From positions 152,437 through 216,436 of the forward strand of contig JRUP01000004.1 of assembly GCA_000773965.1 (NCBI GenBank): DNA of 64,000 nt. The letters run 5' to 3'. This DNA is from Enterobacter cancerogenus. GTDB lineage: Bacteria > Pseudomonadota > Gammaproteobacteria > Enterobacterales > Enterobacteriaceae. Every line of letters starts with the position of its first letter. The stretch's first letter is position 1. Under the pieces are notes generated by a model, which was not told where the DNA came from, made no database searches, and saw only the letters and a list, made by a program, of their open reading frames with translations. Of this stretch, positions 40,488-52,500 are shown one piece after another. The translations under genes and the position numbers were made by a program.

Positions 40488-41948
40488 ATGAATTGGCTGA
40501 ATCGCTTACGTCCTTTCTCATTACGCGCCCGGTTTTTACTGGCGACTGCCGCTATTGTCCTGTTTCTGTCGCTCTCCTACGGCATGGTTGCCGTAGTAGG
40601 CTATGTGGTGAGTTTCGATAAAAACACCTATCGCGTGATGCGCGGCGAGAGCAACCTGTTCTTCACTCTGGCGCAATGGCAAAACAATAAGCTGACCATT
40701 GCCCAGCCAGAGCGGATGACGCTCAATTTCCCGACGCTGGTGTTCATCTACGATGAACACGGCAAGTTGCTGTGGCAGCAGCGTGATGTGCCTGACATCC
40801 GCAAAAACATTCGGCGTGAGTGGCTGCTCAAGCCCGATTTTTATGAAATCGACACCACAAATCGCACCAGTCTGGCCGCCATCGGCAACAACTCCGAGGT
40901 CAAAGAACGGTTACATCAACTGGACAGCGACAACAACGACACCTTTACCCACTCGGTCGCCGTCAACCGTTACGATGCCACCACCAACTTACCGGCACTG
41001 ACCATCGTCGTGGTGGATTCCATCCCTCAGGAACTGCAGCACTCGGATGTGGTGTGGTCATGGTTTAGCTATGTGCTGGCAGCAAACCTGCTGTTAGTGA
41101 TTCCGCTGCTGTGGCTGGCCGCGCACTGGAGCCTGCGCCCTATTGGTGACTTAACCGCGCAGGTGCGTGAACTGGAAACGGGTCATCGCGAGAATCTGGA
41201 CGACAATCCACCGCAGGAGTTGCGCAGCCTGGTGCGCAATCTCAACCTGCTGCTGACCAATGAGCGCCAGCGCTACACGCGTTATCGCACCACCCTGTCT
41301 GATTTAACGCACAGCCTGAAAACCCCGCTGGCGGTGTTGCAGAGTACCTTGCGCTCCCTGCGTAGCGGCAAGGAGCTCACCGTGGAGCAGGCCGAGCCAG
41401 TGATGCTGGAGCAAATTAGCCGTATTTCACAACAAATTGGCTACTACCTGCATCGAGCCAGTATGCAGGCCGATCATAATCCGCTGCAGCGCGATCTGCA
41501 TTCGGTGTCGGCACTACTGGATAGCCTTTGCTCGGCGCTGAATAAGGTTTATCAGCGCAAAGGTGTCGAAATCACCCTGGATATTTCCCCCGAGTTGACC
41601 TTTATCGGCGACCAAAATGACTTTATGGAAGTGCTGGGCAATGTGCTGGATAACGCCTGCAAATACTGCCTGGAATTTATTGAGGTCAGCGCACGACAAA
41701 CCGACAAGGCACTGCATCTGTTTATTGATGATGACGGCCCCGGCATTCCTGAAAGCAAACGCGATCTGATCTTCGTGCGCGGTCAGCGTGCCGATACGTT
41801 ACGTCCCGGCCAGGGCCTTGGCTTAGCCGTGGTCCGCGACATCCTCGAACAATACGCCGGTCAGGTGATCGCCAGCACCAGCCCACTAGGCGGTGCCCGC
41901 ATGGAAGTGATTTTCCAGCGTCAGGAAGTTGAACATCACCGCGAGTAG
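40488..41948 (+). CDS. phoQ: Sensor histidine kinase PhoQ
   Basis: The 486-residue membrane sensor partner of PhoP. A first membrane helix lies at about residues 15-43 and a second at about 190-215 ([20 protein letters not shown]), enclosing the periplasmic sensor. The phosphorylated His is in [13 protein letters not shown]. The ATP-binding boxes are [17 protein letters not shown] and [12 protein letters not shown]. It is three bases downstream of phoP. Confidence 0.97.
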   Translation: MNWLNRLRPFSLRARFLLATAAIVLFLSLSYGMVAVVGYVVSFDKNTYRVMRGESNLFFTLAQWQNNKLTIAQPERMTLNFPTLVFIYDEHGKLLWQQRDVPDIRKNIRREWLLKPDFYEIDTTNRTSLAAIGNNSEVKERLHQLDSDNNDTFTHSVAVNRYDATTNLPALTIVVVDSIPQELQHSDVVWSWFSYVLAANLLLVIPLLWLAAHWSLRPIGDLTAQVRELETGHRENLDDNPPQELRSLVRNLNLLLTNERQRYTRYRTTLSDLTHSLKTPLAVLQSTLRSLRSGKELTVEQAEPVMLEQISRISQQIGYYLHRASMQADHNPLQRDLHSVSALLDSLCSALNKVYQRKGVEITLDISPELTFIGDQNDFMEVLGNVLDNACKYCLEFIEVSARQTDKALHLFIDDDGPGIPESKRDLIFVRGQRADTLRPGQGLGLAVVRDILEQYAGQVIASTSPLGGARMEVIFQRQEVEHHRE

Positions 41949-42005
41949 AAAGGCCTGCGGGCTGTTATACTTGCCTGCATTCATGGCCCTAACCGGAACA
42001 CTCGT

Positions 42006-43127
42006 ATGGACTATCAGCTCGATATTAACTGGCCCGACTTCATTCAGCGCTACTGGCAAAAACGTCCAGTGGTGCTCAAGCGTGGTTTTAAAAACTTCAT
42101 TGATCCCATTTCTCCTGATGAGCTGGCGGGTCTGGCGATGGAAAACGAGGTGGACAGCCGCCTGGTGAGCCATAACAACGGTAAATGGCAGGTTAGCCAT
42201 GGTCCGTTTGAAAGCTATGATCATCTCGGCGAGAGCAACTGGTCGCTGCTGGTGCAGGCGGTTAATCACTGGCATGAACCTTCTGCTGCCCTGATGCGCC
42301 CGTTCCGCTTCCTGCCTGACTGGCGCATTGACGATCTGATGATCTCTTTTGCCGTTCCGGGCGGCGGCGTAGGCCCGCACTTCGACCAGTATGATGTGTT
42401 TATCATTCAGGGCACCGGCCGTCGTCGCTGGCGCGTAGGCGAAAAAGTGCCGATGAAACAGCACTGCCCGCATCCCGACCTGCTGCAGGTTGAGCCGTTT
42501 GATGCCATCATCGATGAAGAGATGGAGCCGGGCGACATTCTGTACATTCCACCAGGATTCCCGCATGAGGGTTATTCGCTGGAAAATGCCATCAATTATT
42601 CGGTCGGTTTCCGTGCACCTAACGGTCGTGAATTGATTAGCGGCTTCGCTGATTACATGCTGGCGCACGAATTAGGCAGCTATCGTTTCAGCGATCCGGA
42701 TGTGCCGTCGCGTGATTGCCCGTCACAGATTTTGCCTTCTGAAGTGGAAGGAATTCGTCAGGTGATGCTGGATGTCATTAATCAGCCAGAACAGTTTAAT
42801 CAGTGGTTTGGTGAGTTTATCTCACAGACACGTCACGAACTGGATATCGCACCTCCTGAGCCGCCGTATCAGCCTGATGAGATTTACGATGCGCTGCAGC
42901 AAGGCGATGCGCTGACACGTCTTGGTGGCCTGCGCGTGTTAACGCTGGGCGATGCGGTGTTTGTGAATGGCGAGCGCGTGGCGTGCAGCCACCCGGAAGT
43001 GCTGGCGGCACTGGCACACAATCAGGTGTTAACGCTGGAAGATTTCGGCGATGCGCTGGACGATCCGTCGCTGCTGGCACAGCTTGCAGCGCTGGTGAAC
43101 AGCGGCTACTGGTTCTTTGGTGAGTAA
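42006..43127 (+). CDS. roxA: 50S ribosomal protein L16 3-hydroxylase
   Basis: A JmjC-type 2-oxoglutarate and iron oxygenase (YcfD) of 373 residues that hydroxylates an arginine of ribosomal protein L16. The iron ligands fit VGPHFDQYDVF and the downstream His in PPGFPHEGYS. The C-terminal half carries the dimerisation and winged-helix regions seen in YcfD. The order phoQ-roxA-pepT is as in E. coli. A strong terminator follows. Confidence 0.92.
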   Translation: MDYQLDINWPDFIQRYWQKRPVVLKRGFKNFIDPISPDELAGLAMENEVDSRLVSHNNGKWQVSHGPFESYDHLGESNWSLLVQAVNHWHEPSAALMRPFRFLPDWRIDDLMISFAVPGGGVGPHFDQYDVFIIQGTGRRRWRVGEKVPMKQHCPHPDLLQVEPFDAIIDEEMEPGDILYIPPGFPHEGYSLENAINYSVGFRAPNGRELISGFADYMLAHELGSYRFSDPDVPSRDCPSQILPSEVEGIRQVMLDVINQPEQFNQWFGEFISQTRHELDIAPPEPPYQPDEIYDALQQGDALTRLGGLRVLTLGDAVFVNGERVACSHPEVLAALAHNQVLTLEDFGDALDDPSLLAQLAALVNSGYWFFGE

Positions 43128-43228
43128 TCTGTTGCGCTAAAATCGCGCCTCTTTATCACGGCGAGATTTGCCACATAAGTTTGCCGCGACAGAGACGCTG
43201 TTGACTGCGCCGCCACGTAAGATATTGA

Positions 43229-43255
43229 TAAAAGGCCTGCTTAGCAGGCCTTTTT
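43229..43255. terminator. Terminator between roxA and pepT
   Basis: AAAGGCCTGC and GCAGGCCTTT form a 10-bp stem with a three-base loop, followed by T on both strands. It serves both convergent genes. Confidence 0.9.
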
Positions 43256-43259
43256 CATA

Positions 43260-44486
43260 CTATTTCTTCTCTGCTGCCAGCGCAGACAAGCGCACAATCA
43301 CATCCACCGCCTGCGACATCACATTTAATGACGCGAACTCGTGTTTACCGTGGTAGTTATAGCCGCCGGTGAACAGGTTCGGACACGGCAAACCTTTCCA
43401 CGATAGCGCAGAACCGTCGGTGCCGCCGCGAATCGGCTTCACCACTGGCTCGATACCGCAATCGCGAATCGCCTGCAGCGCCAGCTCAATAATCTGAGGA
43501 TGTGGCTCAACTTTCTCACGCATATTGCGGTAGCTGTCGTTAATCTCTACTTTCACTGAGCATTCAGCCTGCAGCCCCTTCCCAACGCGCGCAGCAATCT
43601 CTTCCAGCAGCTGTTTACGCTGTTCATAGCTGTCGGCGTCGAAATCACGAATCAGATACATCAGCTCGGCGTGCTCAACCGTGCCTTTGATGGTGTGCAG
43701 ATGGAAAAAGCCTTCATAACCGTCAGTGAACTGCGGTTTCTCTTTGGCTGGCAGCTCGGCGTGGAAACGCATCGCCAGATCCAGCGCGTTCACCATGACG
43801 TTTTTCGCACTGCCAGGGTGCACGTTATTGCCGGTGATTTTCACCATCGCGGTCGCTGCATTGAAGTTTTCAAATTCAAATTCGCCGAGATCGCTGCCAT
43901 CAATGGTGTACGCCCAGTCCGCTGCAAAACCTTCAACATCGAAATGAGAGGTGCCGCGTCCAATCTCTTCATCAGGGGTAAACGCCACACGAATCGCGCC
44001 GTGCGGAATATTCTCTTTCACCAGGCGCGCCATCGCCGTCATGATTTCAGCGATACCCGCTTTATCATCTGCGCCCAGCAAGGTTTTGCCATCGGTGGTG
44101 ATCAGCGTATGGCCAATCAATTTGTGAAGAATCGGGAACATCACCGGCGAGAGGATTTCATCGCCATTGCCTAGCGCAATATCGCCGCCACGGTAGTTTT
44201 CGATAATCTGCGGATTGACGTTTTTAGCGGTGAAATCCGGTGACGTATCCATATGCGAGATAAAGCCGATCACCGGGGTCGGCCAGTCAACGTTGGCGGG
44301 CAAAGTGCCCATCACGCAGCAGTGATCGCTCAGGGACACATCAACAAATCCCAGTGCAATCAGCTCTTCCTGTAACTGACGCGCCAGCGTCCACTGCCCT
44401 TCACTGCTGGGCACCTGACGCGCCTGCGGTTTTGACTGAGTTTCTACGGCCACATAACTGAGAAAACGCTCAAGTAATTGATCCAT
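43260..44486 (-). CDS. pepT: Peptidase T (tripeptidase)
   Basis: A cytoplasmic dizinc aminotripeptidase of the M20 family, 408 residues. Metal ligands are visible in [40 protein letters not shown] and [11 protein letters not shown]. The ATG has GAGGGATGACAA in front, an acceptable site. A GC-rich 9-bp inverted repeat lies in its leader (44519-44541). Confidence 0.95.
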   Translation of the reverse strand: MDQLLERFLSYVAVETQSKPQARQVPSSEGQWTLARQLQEELIALGFVDVSLSDHCCVMGTLPANVDWPTPVIGFISHMDTSPDFTAKNVNPQIIENYRGGDIALGNGDEILSPVMFPILHKLIGHTLITTDGKTLLGADDKAGIAEIMTAMARLVKENIPHGAIRVAFTPDEEIGRGTSHFDVEGFAADWAYTIDGSDLGEFEFENFNAATAMVKITGNNVHPGSAKNVMVNALDLAMRFHAELPAKEKPQFTDGYEGFFHLHTIKGTVEHAELMYLIRDFDADSYEQRKQLLEEIAARVGKGLQAECSVKVEINDSYRNMREKVEPHPQIIELALQAIRDCGIEPVVKPIRGGTDGSALSWKGLPCPNLFTGGYNYHGKHEFASLNVMSQAVDVIVRLSALAAEKK

Positions 44487-44518
44487 TTGTCATCCCTCTA
44501 AAGAACCTGCGTTATTAT

Positions 44519-44541
44519 CATGGCGCGTGAGGCGCGCCATG
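44519..44541. repeat. GC-rich inverted repeat in the pepT leader
   Basis: CATGGCGCG and CGCGCCATG form a perfect 9-bp stem with a five-base loop between cobB and pepT. With no T-run it is unlikely to be a simple terminator. It may be an RNA hairpin or a protein-binding site. Confidence 0.4.
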
Positions 44542-44605
44542 TTGCGTCAAATCATTATCCTTCAGGTTAGCGTTCTCAGCGCAAAGTGCTTAACCAGATA
44601 TCGTC

Positions 44606-45439
44606 TTACTTATACAGCCCGCGTAGAAAGGTATGCACAAAATCCGGTACCACTTCACTGGCCAAGCCGTACTGGCTTTCCGCGAACTCATTGCCCACCT
44701 GACTCGGCTCCAGATTAAGCTCAACGGTATGCGCACCCTGCAGTTTTGCTTCATGCACAAAACCGGCGGCGGGATAGACATGCCCGGAGGTGCCAATGGC
44801 GATAAACAGATTGGCTTTCTCTATCGCCTGATAAATCTCTTCCATGCCGAGCGGCATTTCTCCAAACCACACCACATGCGGACGGAGTCGGGCCGGGAAC
44901 TGGCAGCAGGTGCAACGATCGTCCGGCTTAACATCTTCCGTCCAGTCCAGCACCTGACCACTGCTTTCACAGCGCACTTTCAGCAATTCACCGTGCATAT
45001 GCAACACGCGCTGACTGCCTGCCCGCTCATGGAGATTATCAATGTTCTGCGTCACCAACAGGAAGTTGTCGCCCAGCACCTGTTCCAGTTCGGCCAACGC
45101 TTTGTGCGCGGCATTTGGCTGAATCTCCGGCTGTTGCAACTGACGGCGGCGCGCATTGTAGAATCCTTGCACCAGATCGGGATTACGATGAAATCCTTCT
45201 GGTGTGGCAACATCTTCAACCCGATGCTCTTCCCATAATCCGTCGGCAGCGCGGAAGGTTTGAATGCCTGACTCGGCGGAGATGCCAGCGCCGGTCAGTA
45301 CCACGACGCGCGGTTGCGGGTGCGCAGCCAGTTCAGCTTTGCGATCGCGTTCAAAGATGCGCTGGCGAAAGCGCTGATGCACTTTGCGGCGATTTTTCTT
45401 GTCGCGGGCGAGTCGTAGGCGGCGGCGCGGTATGCGCAT
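44606..45439 (-). CDS. cobB: NAD-dependent protein deacylase (sirtuin)
   Basis: A class III sirtuin of 277 residues that removes acetyl and succinyl groups from lysines. NAD-binding motifs are [18 protein letters not shown] and [11 protein letters not shown], the catalytic His lies in HMHGELL, and the zinc cysteines are in VRCESSGQV and [12 protein letters not shown]. The basic N-terminal extension ([19 protein letters not shown]) matches the long CobB form. In E. coli, nagK lies between cobB and lolE. Here it is absent, and only 149 bases separate the two. Confidence 0.95.
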   Translation of the reverse strand: MRIPRRRLRLARDKKNRRKVHQRFRQRIFERDRKAELAAHPQPRVVVLTGAGISAESGIQTFRAADGLWEEHRVEDVATPEGFHRNPDLVQGFYNARRRQLQQPEIQPNAAHKALAELEQVLGDNFLLVTQNIDNLHERAGSQRVLHMHGELLKVRCESSGQVLDWTEDVKPDDRCTCCQFPARLRPHVVWFGEMPLGMEEIYQAIEKANLFIAIGTSGHVYPAAGFVHEAKLQGAHTVELNLEPSQVGNEFAESQYGLASEVVPDFVHTFLRGLYK

Positions 45440-45556
45440 AAAAGCTCCTTATGCTGCGGTGGTTGTCACCGCATGTCGGGTGTTTGGCTCGGGATAATGG
45501 TTCCCGATAATAGCGGCTGCGCATGACGGCTGCATGCCACAGACGCTGAAAATGTG

Positions 45557-45584
45557 CGCAGCCGCGAAGGCGGCTGCGTTTTTT
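45557..45584 (+). terminator. Hairpin terminator beside lolE
   Basis: CGCAGCCGC pairs with GCGGCTGCG (9 bp, loop GAAG) followed by six T on the plus strand. It lies in the short gap after lolE. On the minus strand the T-run is on the wrong side, so its use for lolE is less certain. Confidence 0.6.
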
Positions 45585-45588
45585 ATCA

Positions 45589-46833
45589 TTACTGTCCGCT
45601 CAGTACGCGAGCCGGATCGATTCGACTGGCGCGCCGCGCCGGATACCAGCTGGCAATCAGGCTGAGCAGGATGGCGGTCACCAGCACCGAAATCACATCA
45701 ATCCAGTGCAACTCCGATGGCAGGAAATCAATGAAGTAGATATCCCCCGCCAACAATTGATGGCCGGTAAGATGCTCCAGTCCACGCACGATCGGTGTCA
45801 GGTTGAGCGCCACCAGCACGCCAACCACGACACCGCTGATGCTGCCGAGCAATCCGGCCAATAAGCCATACCAGATAAAAATGGCGCGGATCAGGCCATC
45901 TTTGGCGCCCAGCGTGCGCAGCACCGCAATATCACTGCTCTTGTCTTTCACCGCCATGACCAGCGTCGAGACGATATTAAAACAGGCCACGCCAATCACC
46001 AGCACCATCGCCAGATACATAATCGCGCGGATCATCTGGATATCGCGGTACATGTAACCGTAGGTGCCAATCCAGCTCTTGATATAGACACAAGAGTGCG
46101 TGGCTTCACCGGCATCGCGCACCAGTTTTTGCGCCTGGAAGGGATCGCTCATCTTCAGCGCAATGCCGCTGACGCTGTCACCCATATCAAGATATTTTTG
46201 CGCATCCGCCAGCGGCACCAGCGCCAGGCTATGATCCAGCATGCCGCTGAGTTGCAGAATGCCTGATACCTGCAGACGAATACGTTTCGGTTGCAGCAGC
46301 TTATTTTCACCGTCATTGTTCGGGATCATGATGGTGATCCAATCGCCCTGTTTCACGTTGAGCGATTTGGCAATGCCACCACCGAGGATGATCTGCTGTT
46401 TATCTGCGCCGAATTGCTGCCACGCATCGCCATCGACAAAGCTCGGCAAAGCGCTCAGACGTGATTCCTGTTGCGGGTCGACACCTTTCACCTGCAGCGC
46501 CTGCATCTTTGCGCCGCTCTCAATTAAGCCGGTAAAGTTAATGTAAGGCGCCGCTGCCGCAATACCCGGCACCTTTTCAATCGGTGCGATCATCGGCTGC
46601 CAGTTGCGGAAAGGCTGATTCACCGGCTCGATTTCACCGTGCGGTACCACGGCCAGAATGCGCTTGTTCAGCTCGCGTTCAAAACCGTTCATCGCGCTCA
46701 GGCCAATAATCAACACGGCAACACCCAGGGCGATGCCGATGGTCGAGATGATGGAGATCAGTGAGACCATGCCACCACGCCGCCGACCGCGACTGAAGCG
46801 CAGGCCAAGCAGCAGGGATAATGACGAACCCAT
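45589..46833 (-). CDS. lolE: Lipoprotein-releasing system transmembrane subunit LolE
   Basis: One of the two membrane subunits of the LolCDE ABC complex, which lifts outer-membrane lipoproteins out of the inner membrane. It has 414 residues with one N-terminal and three C-terminal membrane helices and a large periplasmic domain between. [19 protein letters not shown] and [20 protein letters not shown] mark the N-terminus. Its ATG overlaps the lolD stop by one base (TGATG). Confidence 0.96.
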   Translation of the reverse strand: MGSSLSLLLGLRFSRGRRRGGMVSLISIISTIGIALGVAVLIIGLSAMNGFERELNKRILAVVPHGEIEPVNQPFRNWQPMIAPIEKVPGIAAAAPYINFTGLIESGAKMQALQVKGVDPQQESRLSALPSFVDGDAWQQFGADKQQIILGGGIAKSLNVKQGDWITIMIPNNDGENKLLQPKRIRLQVSGILQLSGMLDHSLALVPLADAQKYLDMGDSVSGIALKMSDPFQAQKLVRDAGEATHSCVYIKSWIGTYGYMYRDIQMIRAIMYLAMVLVIGVACFNIVSTLVMAVKDKSSDIAVLRTLGAKDGLIRAIFIWYGLLAGLLGSISGVVVGVLVALNLTPIVRGLEHLTGHQLLAGDIYFIDFLPSELHWIDVISVLVTAILLSLIASWYPARRASRIDPARVLSGQ

Positions 46834-47534
46834 CAGATGGCTCCCAGCGTCAGATGCTCGCTCAGCTGACCGTCGCGCATCTCCATCTGGCGATTCAGAC
46901 GTTTAGCCAGATTCAGATCGTGCGTCACCACCAGAAATGCGGTGCCCTGCTGCTGATTCAGCTCGCCCAGCAGTTTGAAAATCGCATCGGCATTACGCGC
47001 GTCCAGGTTACCGGTCGGTTCATCCGCCATCACCAGGCGCGGACGGTTCACCAGCGCACGCGCGATTGCGACACGCTGACGCTCACCGCCCGACAGCTCA
47101 GAAGGACGATGCGCAGCGCGTTTTTCCAGTCCGACCGCTGCCAGCATTTCCAGCGCGCGCGAGGCGGCCTCCGCTTTTGCGGTTTTGCCAATCAGCAATG
47201 GCATCGCCACGTTCTCCAGTGCCGTGAAGTCGGGCAATAGATGGTGGAACTGATAGATAAAGCCCAGCTCGCGGTTGCGCAGTTCGGCTTTGGCAGCAGA
47301 AGACATCGCATTCAGTGATTTGCCGTCGAACACCACGTCACCCGAAGTGGGCGCATCGAGGCCGCCGAGCAGATGCAGTAAGGTACTTTTACCCGAGCCG
47401 GAGCTACCAACGATGGCCGTCAGTTCGCCTGGCTGCAGGCTAAAAGCCACATTGCGCAGCACATCGGTCTGCACGCTGCCTTCCTGATAGCGTTTGCACA
47501 GGTCACGACACTGCAACAAAGGGGTATTACTCAT
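46833..47534 (-). CDS. lolD: Lipoprotein-releasing system ATPase LolD
   Basis: The cytoplasmic ATPase of LolCDE, 233 residues as in E. coli. Walker A is [10 protein letters not shown], the signature is [15 protein letters not shown], and Walker B is [12 protein letters not shown]. The start ATG at 47534 overlaps the lolC stop (ATGAGTAA), whereas a 23-codon upstream extension would lie inside lolC and is rejected. Confidence 0.97.
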   Translation of the reverse strand: MSNTPLLQCRDLCKRYQEGSVQTDVLRNVAFSLQPGELTAIVGSSGSGKSTLLHLLGGLDAPTSGDVVFDGKSLNAMSSAAKAELRNRELGFIYQFHHLLPDFTALENVAMPLLIGKTAKAEAASRALEMLAAVGLEKRAAHRPSELSGGERQRVAIARALVNRPRLVMADEPTGNLDARNADAIFKLLGELNQQQGTAFLVVTHDLNLAKRLNRQMEMRDGQLSEHLTLGAI

Positions 47535-48726
47535 AACGTAAAGCCTCAGCGGGTTGAACGGCGGCAGCGCGCCATGACGGATAAAGGGTTGAGAGCAGCG
47601 CAACGATCATCGAGACCAGCGCAATTGTGACCACCTGCCAGACGTTGATATCGACCGGCAATGCCGCTCCATCCAGGAACAGGCCAATCACTGGCATCAA
47701 ATTATTCAGCTGGCTGGCGAGCAGCACGCCGAGCAGCGTACCGAGCAAGGTGCCGATAATGCCAGCACTGGCGCCCTGCACCATAAACACCGCGACGATC
47801 TGTCGGCGGGTTAAGCCCTGCGTTTGCAGAATCGCCACTTCACCCTGCTTTTCCATGATCAGCAGACCGAGTGAAGTAATGATGTTAAACGCCGCTACCG
47901 CGATAATCAGACTCAGCAGCAGCCCCATCATGTTTTTTTCCATGCGCACCGCCTGGAACAGATCGCCTTTGCGCTCGCGCCAGTCTTTCAGCGTCAGGCC
48001 ATCCGGCAATTTCTGTTCGCTGAAAGCATCCACATTTAGCGGTTTCTCCAGCCACAAACGCCAGCCGGTGATGTTCCCCAGCGGATAGCGCATCACGCGG
48101 GAGGCATCCTGCTGATTCACCAGAATCTGATAAGCATCGACTTCGCTGTTGGCAGCATAGGTGCCTGCGACGGTGAAGATACGCTGGCTCGGCAAGCGGC
48201 CCACCGGCGTAAACTGGCTCACCGTCGGCACCATCAGACGCAGCTGGTCGCCACGTTTAACGCCCAACTGAGAGGCCAGCTGTTCGCCGAGAATCACGTT
48301 GTATTGGCCCGGTTGCAGCACGTTCTGTTGCGTATTGACGAGGTACGACGTCAGCGGATCCTGTTCGTCAGGATTGATACCTAGCATCACGCCAACGGAA
48401 ACGTTGCGCGCACTTTGTAGCACCACATCCGCGGTGGTGAGCGGTGCGACACGCGTGACGCCCTGCAGTTTGAGGCTCTCCGCCGTCACCTGCTGTGGAT
48501 TAATGCTGCCTTTGTCGCTGGTGACCAACGCTTGCGGCATCAGGCCGAGGATATTGCCCTCCAGCTCACGCTCGAAGCCGTTCATCACTGACAGTACGGT
48601 GACCAGCGCCAGCACGCCCAGCGTGATACCGATGGTGGAAAGCCAGGAGACGAAGCGACCGAAGCGGTCTGAGGCACGTCCACGCATGTAGCGCAAACCG
48701 ATGAATAACGCGACTGGTTGATACAT
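47527..48726 (-). CDS. lolC: Lipoprotein-releasing system transmembrane subunit LolC
   Basis: The second membrane subunit of LolCDE, 399 residues, first gene of lolC-lolD-lolE. It has an N-terminal membrane helix ([19 protein letters not shown]) and three C-terminal helices around residues 270-385. [19 protein letters not shown] is the characteristic start of the periplasmic domain, and the Hook region [19 protein letters not shown] is present. E. coli's ycfT, between lolC and mfd, is absent. Confidence 0.96.
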   Translation of the reverse strand: MYQPVALFIGLRYMRGRASDRFGRFVSWLSTIGITLGVLALVTVLSVMNGFERELEGNILGLMPQALVTSDKGSINPQQVTAESLKLQGVTRVAPLTTADVVLQSARNVSVGVMLGINPDEQDPLTSYLVNTQQNVLQPGQYNVILGEQLASQLGVKRGDQLRLMVPTVSQFTPVGRLPSQRIFTVAGTYAANSEVDAYQILVNQQDASRVMRYPLGNITGWRLWLEKPLNVDAFSEQKLPDGLTLKDWRERKGDLFQAVRMEKNMMGLLLSLIIAVAAFNIITSLGLLIMEKQGEVAILQTQGLTRRQIVAVFMVQGASAGIIGTLLGTLLGVLLASQLNNLMPVIGLFLDGAALPVDINVWQVVTIALVSMIVALLSTLYPSWRAAAVQPAEALRYE

Positions 48727-48955
48727 GAGATCCGTCTTGGCAGTTGCCTGAAAATAAGTAGTGGGATGATAAAGGAGCAGCCCTGTTTATGAAACCTCTA
48801 ACCCTCTGAGTCTGTGGCAAAGTTGCATCCAAATACGTCGCAATCTGCGTCAATGCATAAAATTGCGACAAAATAATGATACTAATTGTGCGTTTATTAG
48901 GCACTCCCTGCGGTAGACTCGCTGTTGCAGTAAAGATTTTATGTCCAACCGGCAC

Positions 48956-48987
48956 CGCAGCGCGAAGTATGCAGGGCGAGGAGAAAC
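48956..48987 (+). repeat. ERIC-like end fragment upstream of the 69-aa gene
   Basis: These 32 bases match the right end of the ERIC copy at 49398-49429 at 28 of 32 positions. They include the AGGAG that serves as ribosome-binding site for the next gene. Confidence 0.6.
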
Positions 48988-48992
48988 ATCCC

Positions 48993-49202
48993 ATGTTCAG
49001 ATTTCCGAAAGGCAGTATTGTTAAGCACAAATCGGGAGAAATCAGAGGCGAGATAGTCAACGTCTTTGAACAGGGAGATGCGGCAACCGGCTATTACGTG
49101 AAGTGGGACGACGGCAACCACAGCTATCATCTGGAAAAAGAGCTGTCCTGGGCTAACGTCGATCGTCCGCGCATGCACTACACACAGCAATCAAGTAAGT
49201 AG
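48993..49202 (+). CDS. Small hypothetical protein, 69 aa, SH3-like
   Basis: A small soluble protein with the look of an SH3-like beta barrel: FPKGSIVKHKSGEIRGEIVN, then GYYVKWDDGNHSYHLEKEL. It recalls YodC/DUF2158-type proteins in shape, but I cannot assign it. The start ATG has GAGGAG nine bases upstream, and that site lies in an ERIC-like fragment. The gene stands between lolC and mfd and is followed by degenerate and complete ERIC repeats. It may bind nucleic acid or protein; this is a guess. Confidence 0.65.
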   Translation: MFRFPKGSIVKHKSGEIRGEIVNVFEQGDAATGYYVKWDDGNHSYHLEKELSWANVDRPRMHYTQQSSK

Positions 49203-49300
49203 CTATACCCGAATAATTCAAGTTGCTGTTCAACAGCTTAAGGCCGCCAATCAAATTACGCGGCAAGAGAATGAATCTCCAGCCACTCACTGAAGTAAGC
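49201..49300 (+). repeat. Degenerate ERIC element, left part
   Basis: It begins TATACCCGAATAATTCAAGT like the ERIC end and continues to a core-like CAAGAGAATGAATCTCC and CACTGAAGTAAGC. It appears decayed and lacks the right half. It lies in tandem with the next copy. Confidence 0.7.
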
Positions 49301-49425
49301 CCAAAATAATTCGTGCTGTGGCAAGGCGGCAAGACTGTGAATCCCCGGGAGCTTACTGAAGTAAGTGACCGGGGTTCGCAGACGCAGCCAACGCGGCCAC
49401 AGCGCGAAGTATGAAGGGCGATGAG
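49299..49425 (+). repeat. ERIC element, complete copy
   Basis: The core is intact (TGAATCCCCGGGAGCTTACT, then AAGTAAGTGACCGGGG) and so is the right end (GCGAAGTATGAAGGGCGATG). It lies in the 306-base gap between the 69-aa gene and mfd, and the mfd promoter is probably just beyond it. Confidence 0.88.
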
Positions 49426-49508
49426 AAATAGCACCGCGACAGATGATCCTGGGGGCGGATTATGGAATGATGACGCCCTGGAATCCAAGGAGAGAATGTC
49501 GAGTCCTT

Positions 49509-52500
49509 ATGTCGGAACAGAGTCGTTATACCCTGCCTGCGAAAGCGGGCGATCATCGTCAGCTCGGCGAACTGATTGGTGCCGCGCAGGCGGTTGAGTG
49601 CGCCAGTATTACCGAACGCCACCCGGGTCCGGTGCTGATGATTACGCCGGATATGCAATCTGCCCTGCGTCTGCAGGAGGAGATTCGCCAGTTCACCGAT
49701 CTGCCGGTCACCAATCTCGCCGACTGGGAAACGCTGCCTTACGACAGCTTCTCGCCGCATCAGGACATTATCTCCGCCCGTCTTTCCACCTTATACCAAC
49801 TGCCCAATATGACCCGCGGTATGCTGATTATGCCGGTCAACACGCTGATGCAGCGCGTCTGTCCGCACAGCTTCCTGCACGGCCACGCGCTGGTGATGAA
49901 ACAGGGGCAAAAACTCTCGCGCGATGCGCTGCGTGATCAGCTGGAGCAGGCAGGTTATCGCCATGTCGATCAGGTGATGGAGCACGGCGAGTACGCCACG
50001 CGTGGCGCGCTGCTGGATCTGTTCCCAATGGGCAGCGATCAGCCCTATCGTATCGACTTCTTTGATGACGAAATTGACAGCCTGCGCCTGTTCGATGTGG
50101 ACAGCCAACGCACGCTGGAAGCGGTTGACGCCATCAATCTGCTGCCTGCGCACGAGTTTCCCACTGATAAAGCGGCGATTGAGCTGTTCCGCAGCCGCTG
50201 GCGCGAGCTATTTGATGTGCGCCGCGAGCCGGAGCATGTTTATCAGCAAGTGAGCAAAGGCACGCTGCCTGCCGGGATCGAATACTGGCAGCCGCTGTTC
50301 TTTGAGCAGGAGTTGCCCACCCTGTTCAGCTATCTGCCTGCTAACACGCTGGTACTCAATAGTGGCGATCTGCACGGCAGCGCCGATCGCTTCTGGCAGG
50401 ATGCTAATGCGCGTTTCGAAAATCGCCGCATCGATCCTATGCGCCCGCTGCTGGAGCCTGCAACGTTGTGGCTGCGCCCGGATGCGTTGCTGGGAGAACT
50501 GAAAGCCTGGCCGCGCATGCAGCTCAGCAGCGAAACGCTGCCAGAGAAAGCCGCTAATACCAACCTCGGCTATCAACCGCTGCCGGAACTGACGGTGCAG
50601 GCACAGGCTAAAGCGCCACTCGATCTGCTGCGTCAATTTATGGAGCAGTTCGATGGCCAAATCATTTTCTCAGTGGAAAGTGAAGGTCGCCGTGAAAGCC
50701 TGCAAGAGCTGCTGGCGCGCATCAAACTGCGTCCGCATCCGATTGAGCGCTTTGAAGAAGCCGCCAAACAGCCGCACAGTTTGATGATCGGTGCCAGCGA
50801 GCGCGGATTCATTGATAGCGCAGGTCATCGTGCGCTGATTTGTGAAAGTGACCTGCTGGGCGAACGCGTTAGCCGTCGTCGCCAGGACAATCGCCGCACC
50901 ATCAATCCCGACGTACTGATTCGCAACCTTGCTGAACTGCATCCCGGCCAGCCAGTGGTGCATCTGGAACACGGCGTGGGCCGTTATATTGGCCTGACCA
51001 CGCTGGAAGCCGGCGGCATTGTCGCGGAATACCTGATGCTCTCCTATGCGGGCGACGCCAAGCTGTACGTGCCCGTTTCATCACTGCACCTGATCAGCCG
51101 CTACGCAGGTGGCGCGGATGAGAATGCCCCGCTGCACAAGCTGGGCAGCGATGCCTGGTCACGCGCACGCCAGAAAGCGGCTGAGAAAGTGCGTGATGTG
51201 GCGGCCGAACTGCTGGATATCTACGCCCAACGCGCGGCCAAAACCGGCTTCGCCTTTAAGCACGATCGCGATCAGTATCAACTGTTCTGCGAAGGCTTCC
51301 CGTTTGAGACTACGCCGGACCAGGGCCAGGCCATTAATGCGGTGCTGAGCGACATGTGCCAGCCGCTGGCGATGGATCGTCTGGTGTGCGGTGACGTAGG
51401 CTTTGGTAAAACCGAAGTGGCGATGCGCGCCGCCTTCCTCGCGGTAGAGAACGCCAAACAGATCGCCGTGCTGGTGCCCACCACCCTGCTGGCGCAGCAG
51501 CATTACGATAACTTCCGCGACCGTTTCGCCAACTGGCCAGTGCGCATTGAGATGCTGTCCCGCTTCCGTAGCGCCAAAGAGCAGAGCCAGGTGCTGGAAC
51601 AGGCACGTGAAGGCAAAGTAGATATTCTGATCGGCACGCATAAGTTGCTGTCAAACGACCTGAAATGGCACGATCTCGGTCTGTTGATTGTCGATGAAGA
51701 GCACCGCTTTGGCGTGCGTCATAAAGAGCGCATTAAAGCGATGCGCGCGGACGTTGATATCCTGACGCTCACTGCTACCCCCATCCCACGTACGCTGAAT
51801 ATGGCGATGAGCGGCATGCGCGATCTGTCGATCATTGCAACACCGCCAGCCCGCCGTCTGGCAGTGAAAACCTTTGTGCGCGAGTACGACAGCCTGGTGG
51901 TGCGTGAAGCGCTGCTGCGTGAAATTTTACGCGGCGGTCAGGTTTACTACCTCTACAACGATGTTGAGAACATCGAAAAAGCCGCACAGCGTCTGGCGGA
52001 GCTGGTGCCGGAGGCCCGCATCGCCATTGGTCACGGCCAGATGCGCGAGCGTGAGCTGGAACGGGTGATGAATGATTTCCACCACCAGCGTTTTAACGTG
52101 CTGGTGTGTACCACCATCATCGAAACCGGTATTGATGTGCCGAGCGCCAACACCATCATCATTGAGCGTGCTGACCACTTTGGCCTGGCGCAGCTGCATC
52201 AGCTGCGTGGCCGCGTCGGGCGCTCACACCATCAGGCCTATGCCTGGCTGTTAACGCCGCATCCAAAAGCCATGACCACTGATGCGCAGAAGCGTCTGGA
52301 GGCGATTGCCTCGCTGGAAGACCTGGGCGCGGGCTTTGCGCTGGCGACGCACGATCTTGAGATTCGCGGTGCCGGCGAGCTGCTGGGCGAAGATCAAAGC
52401 GGCCAGATGGAATCGATCGGTTTCACGCTGTATATGGAACTGCTGGAAAACGCCGTGGATGCGCTGAAGGCCGGGCGCGAGCCGTCGCTGGAAGATCTCA

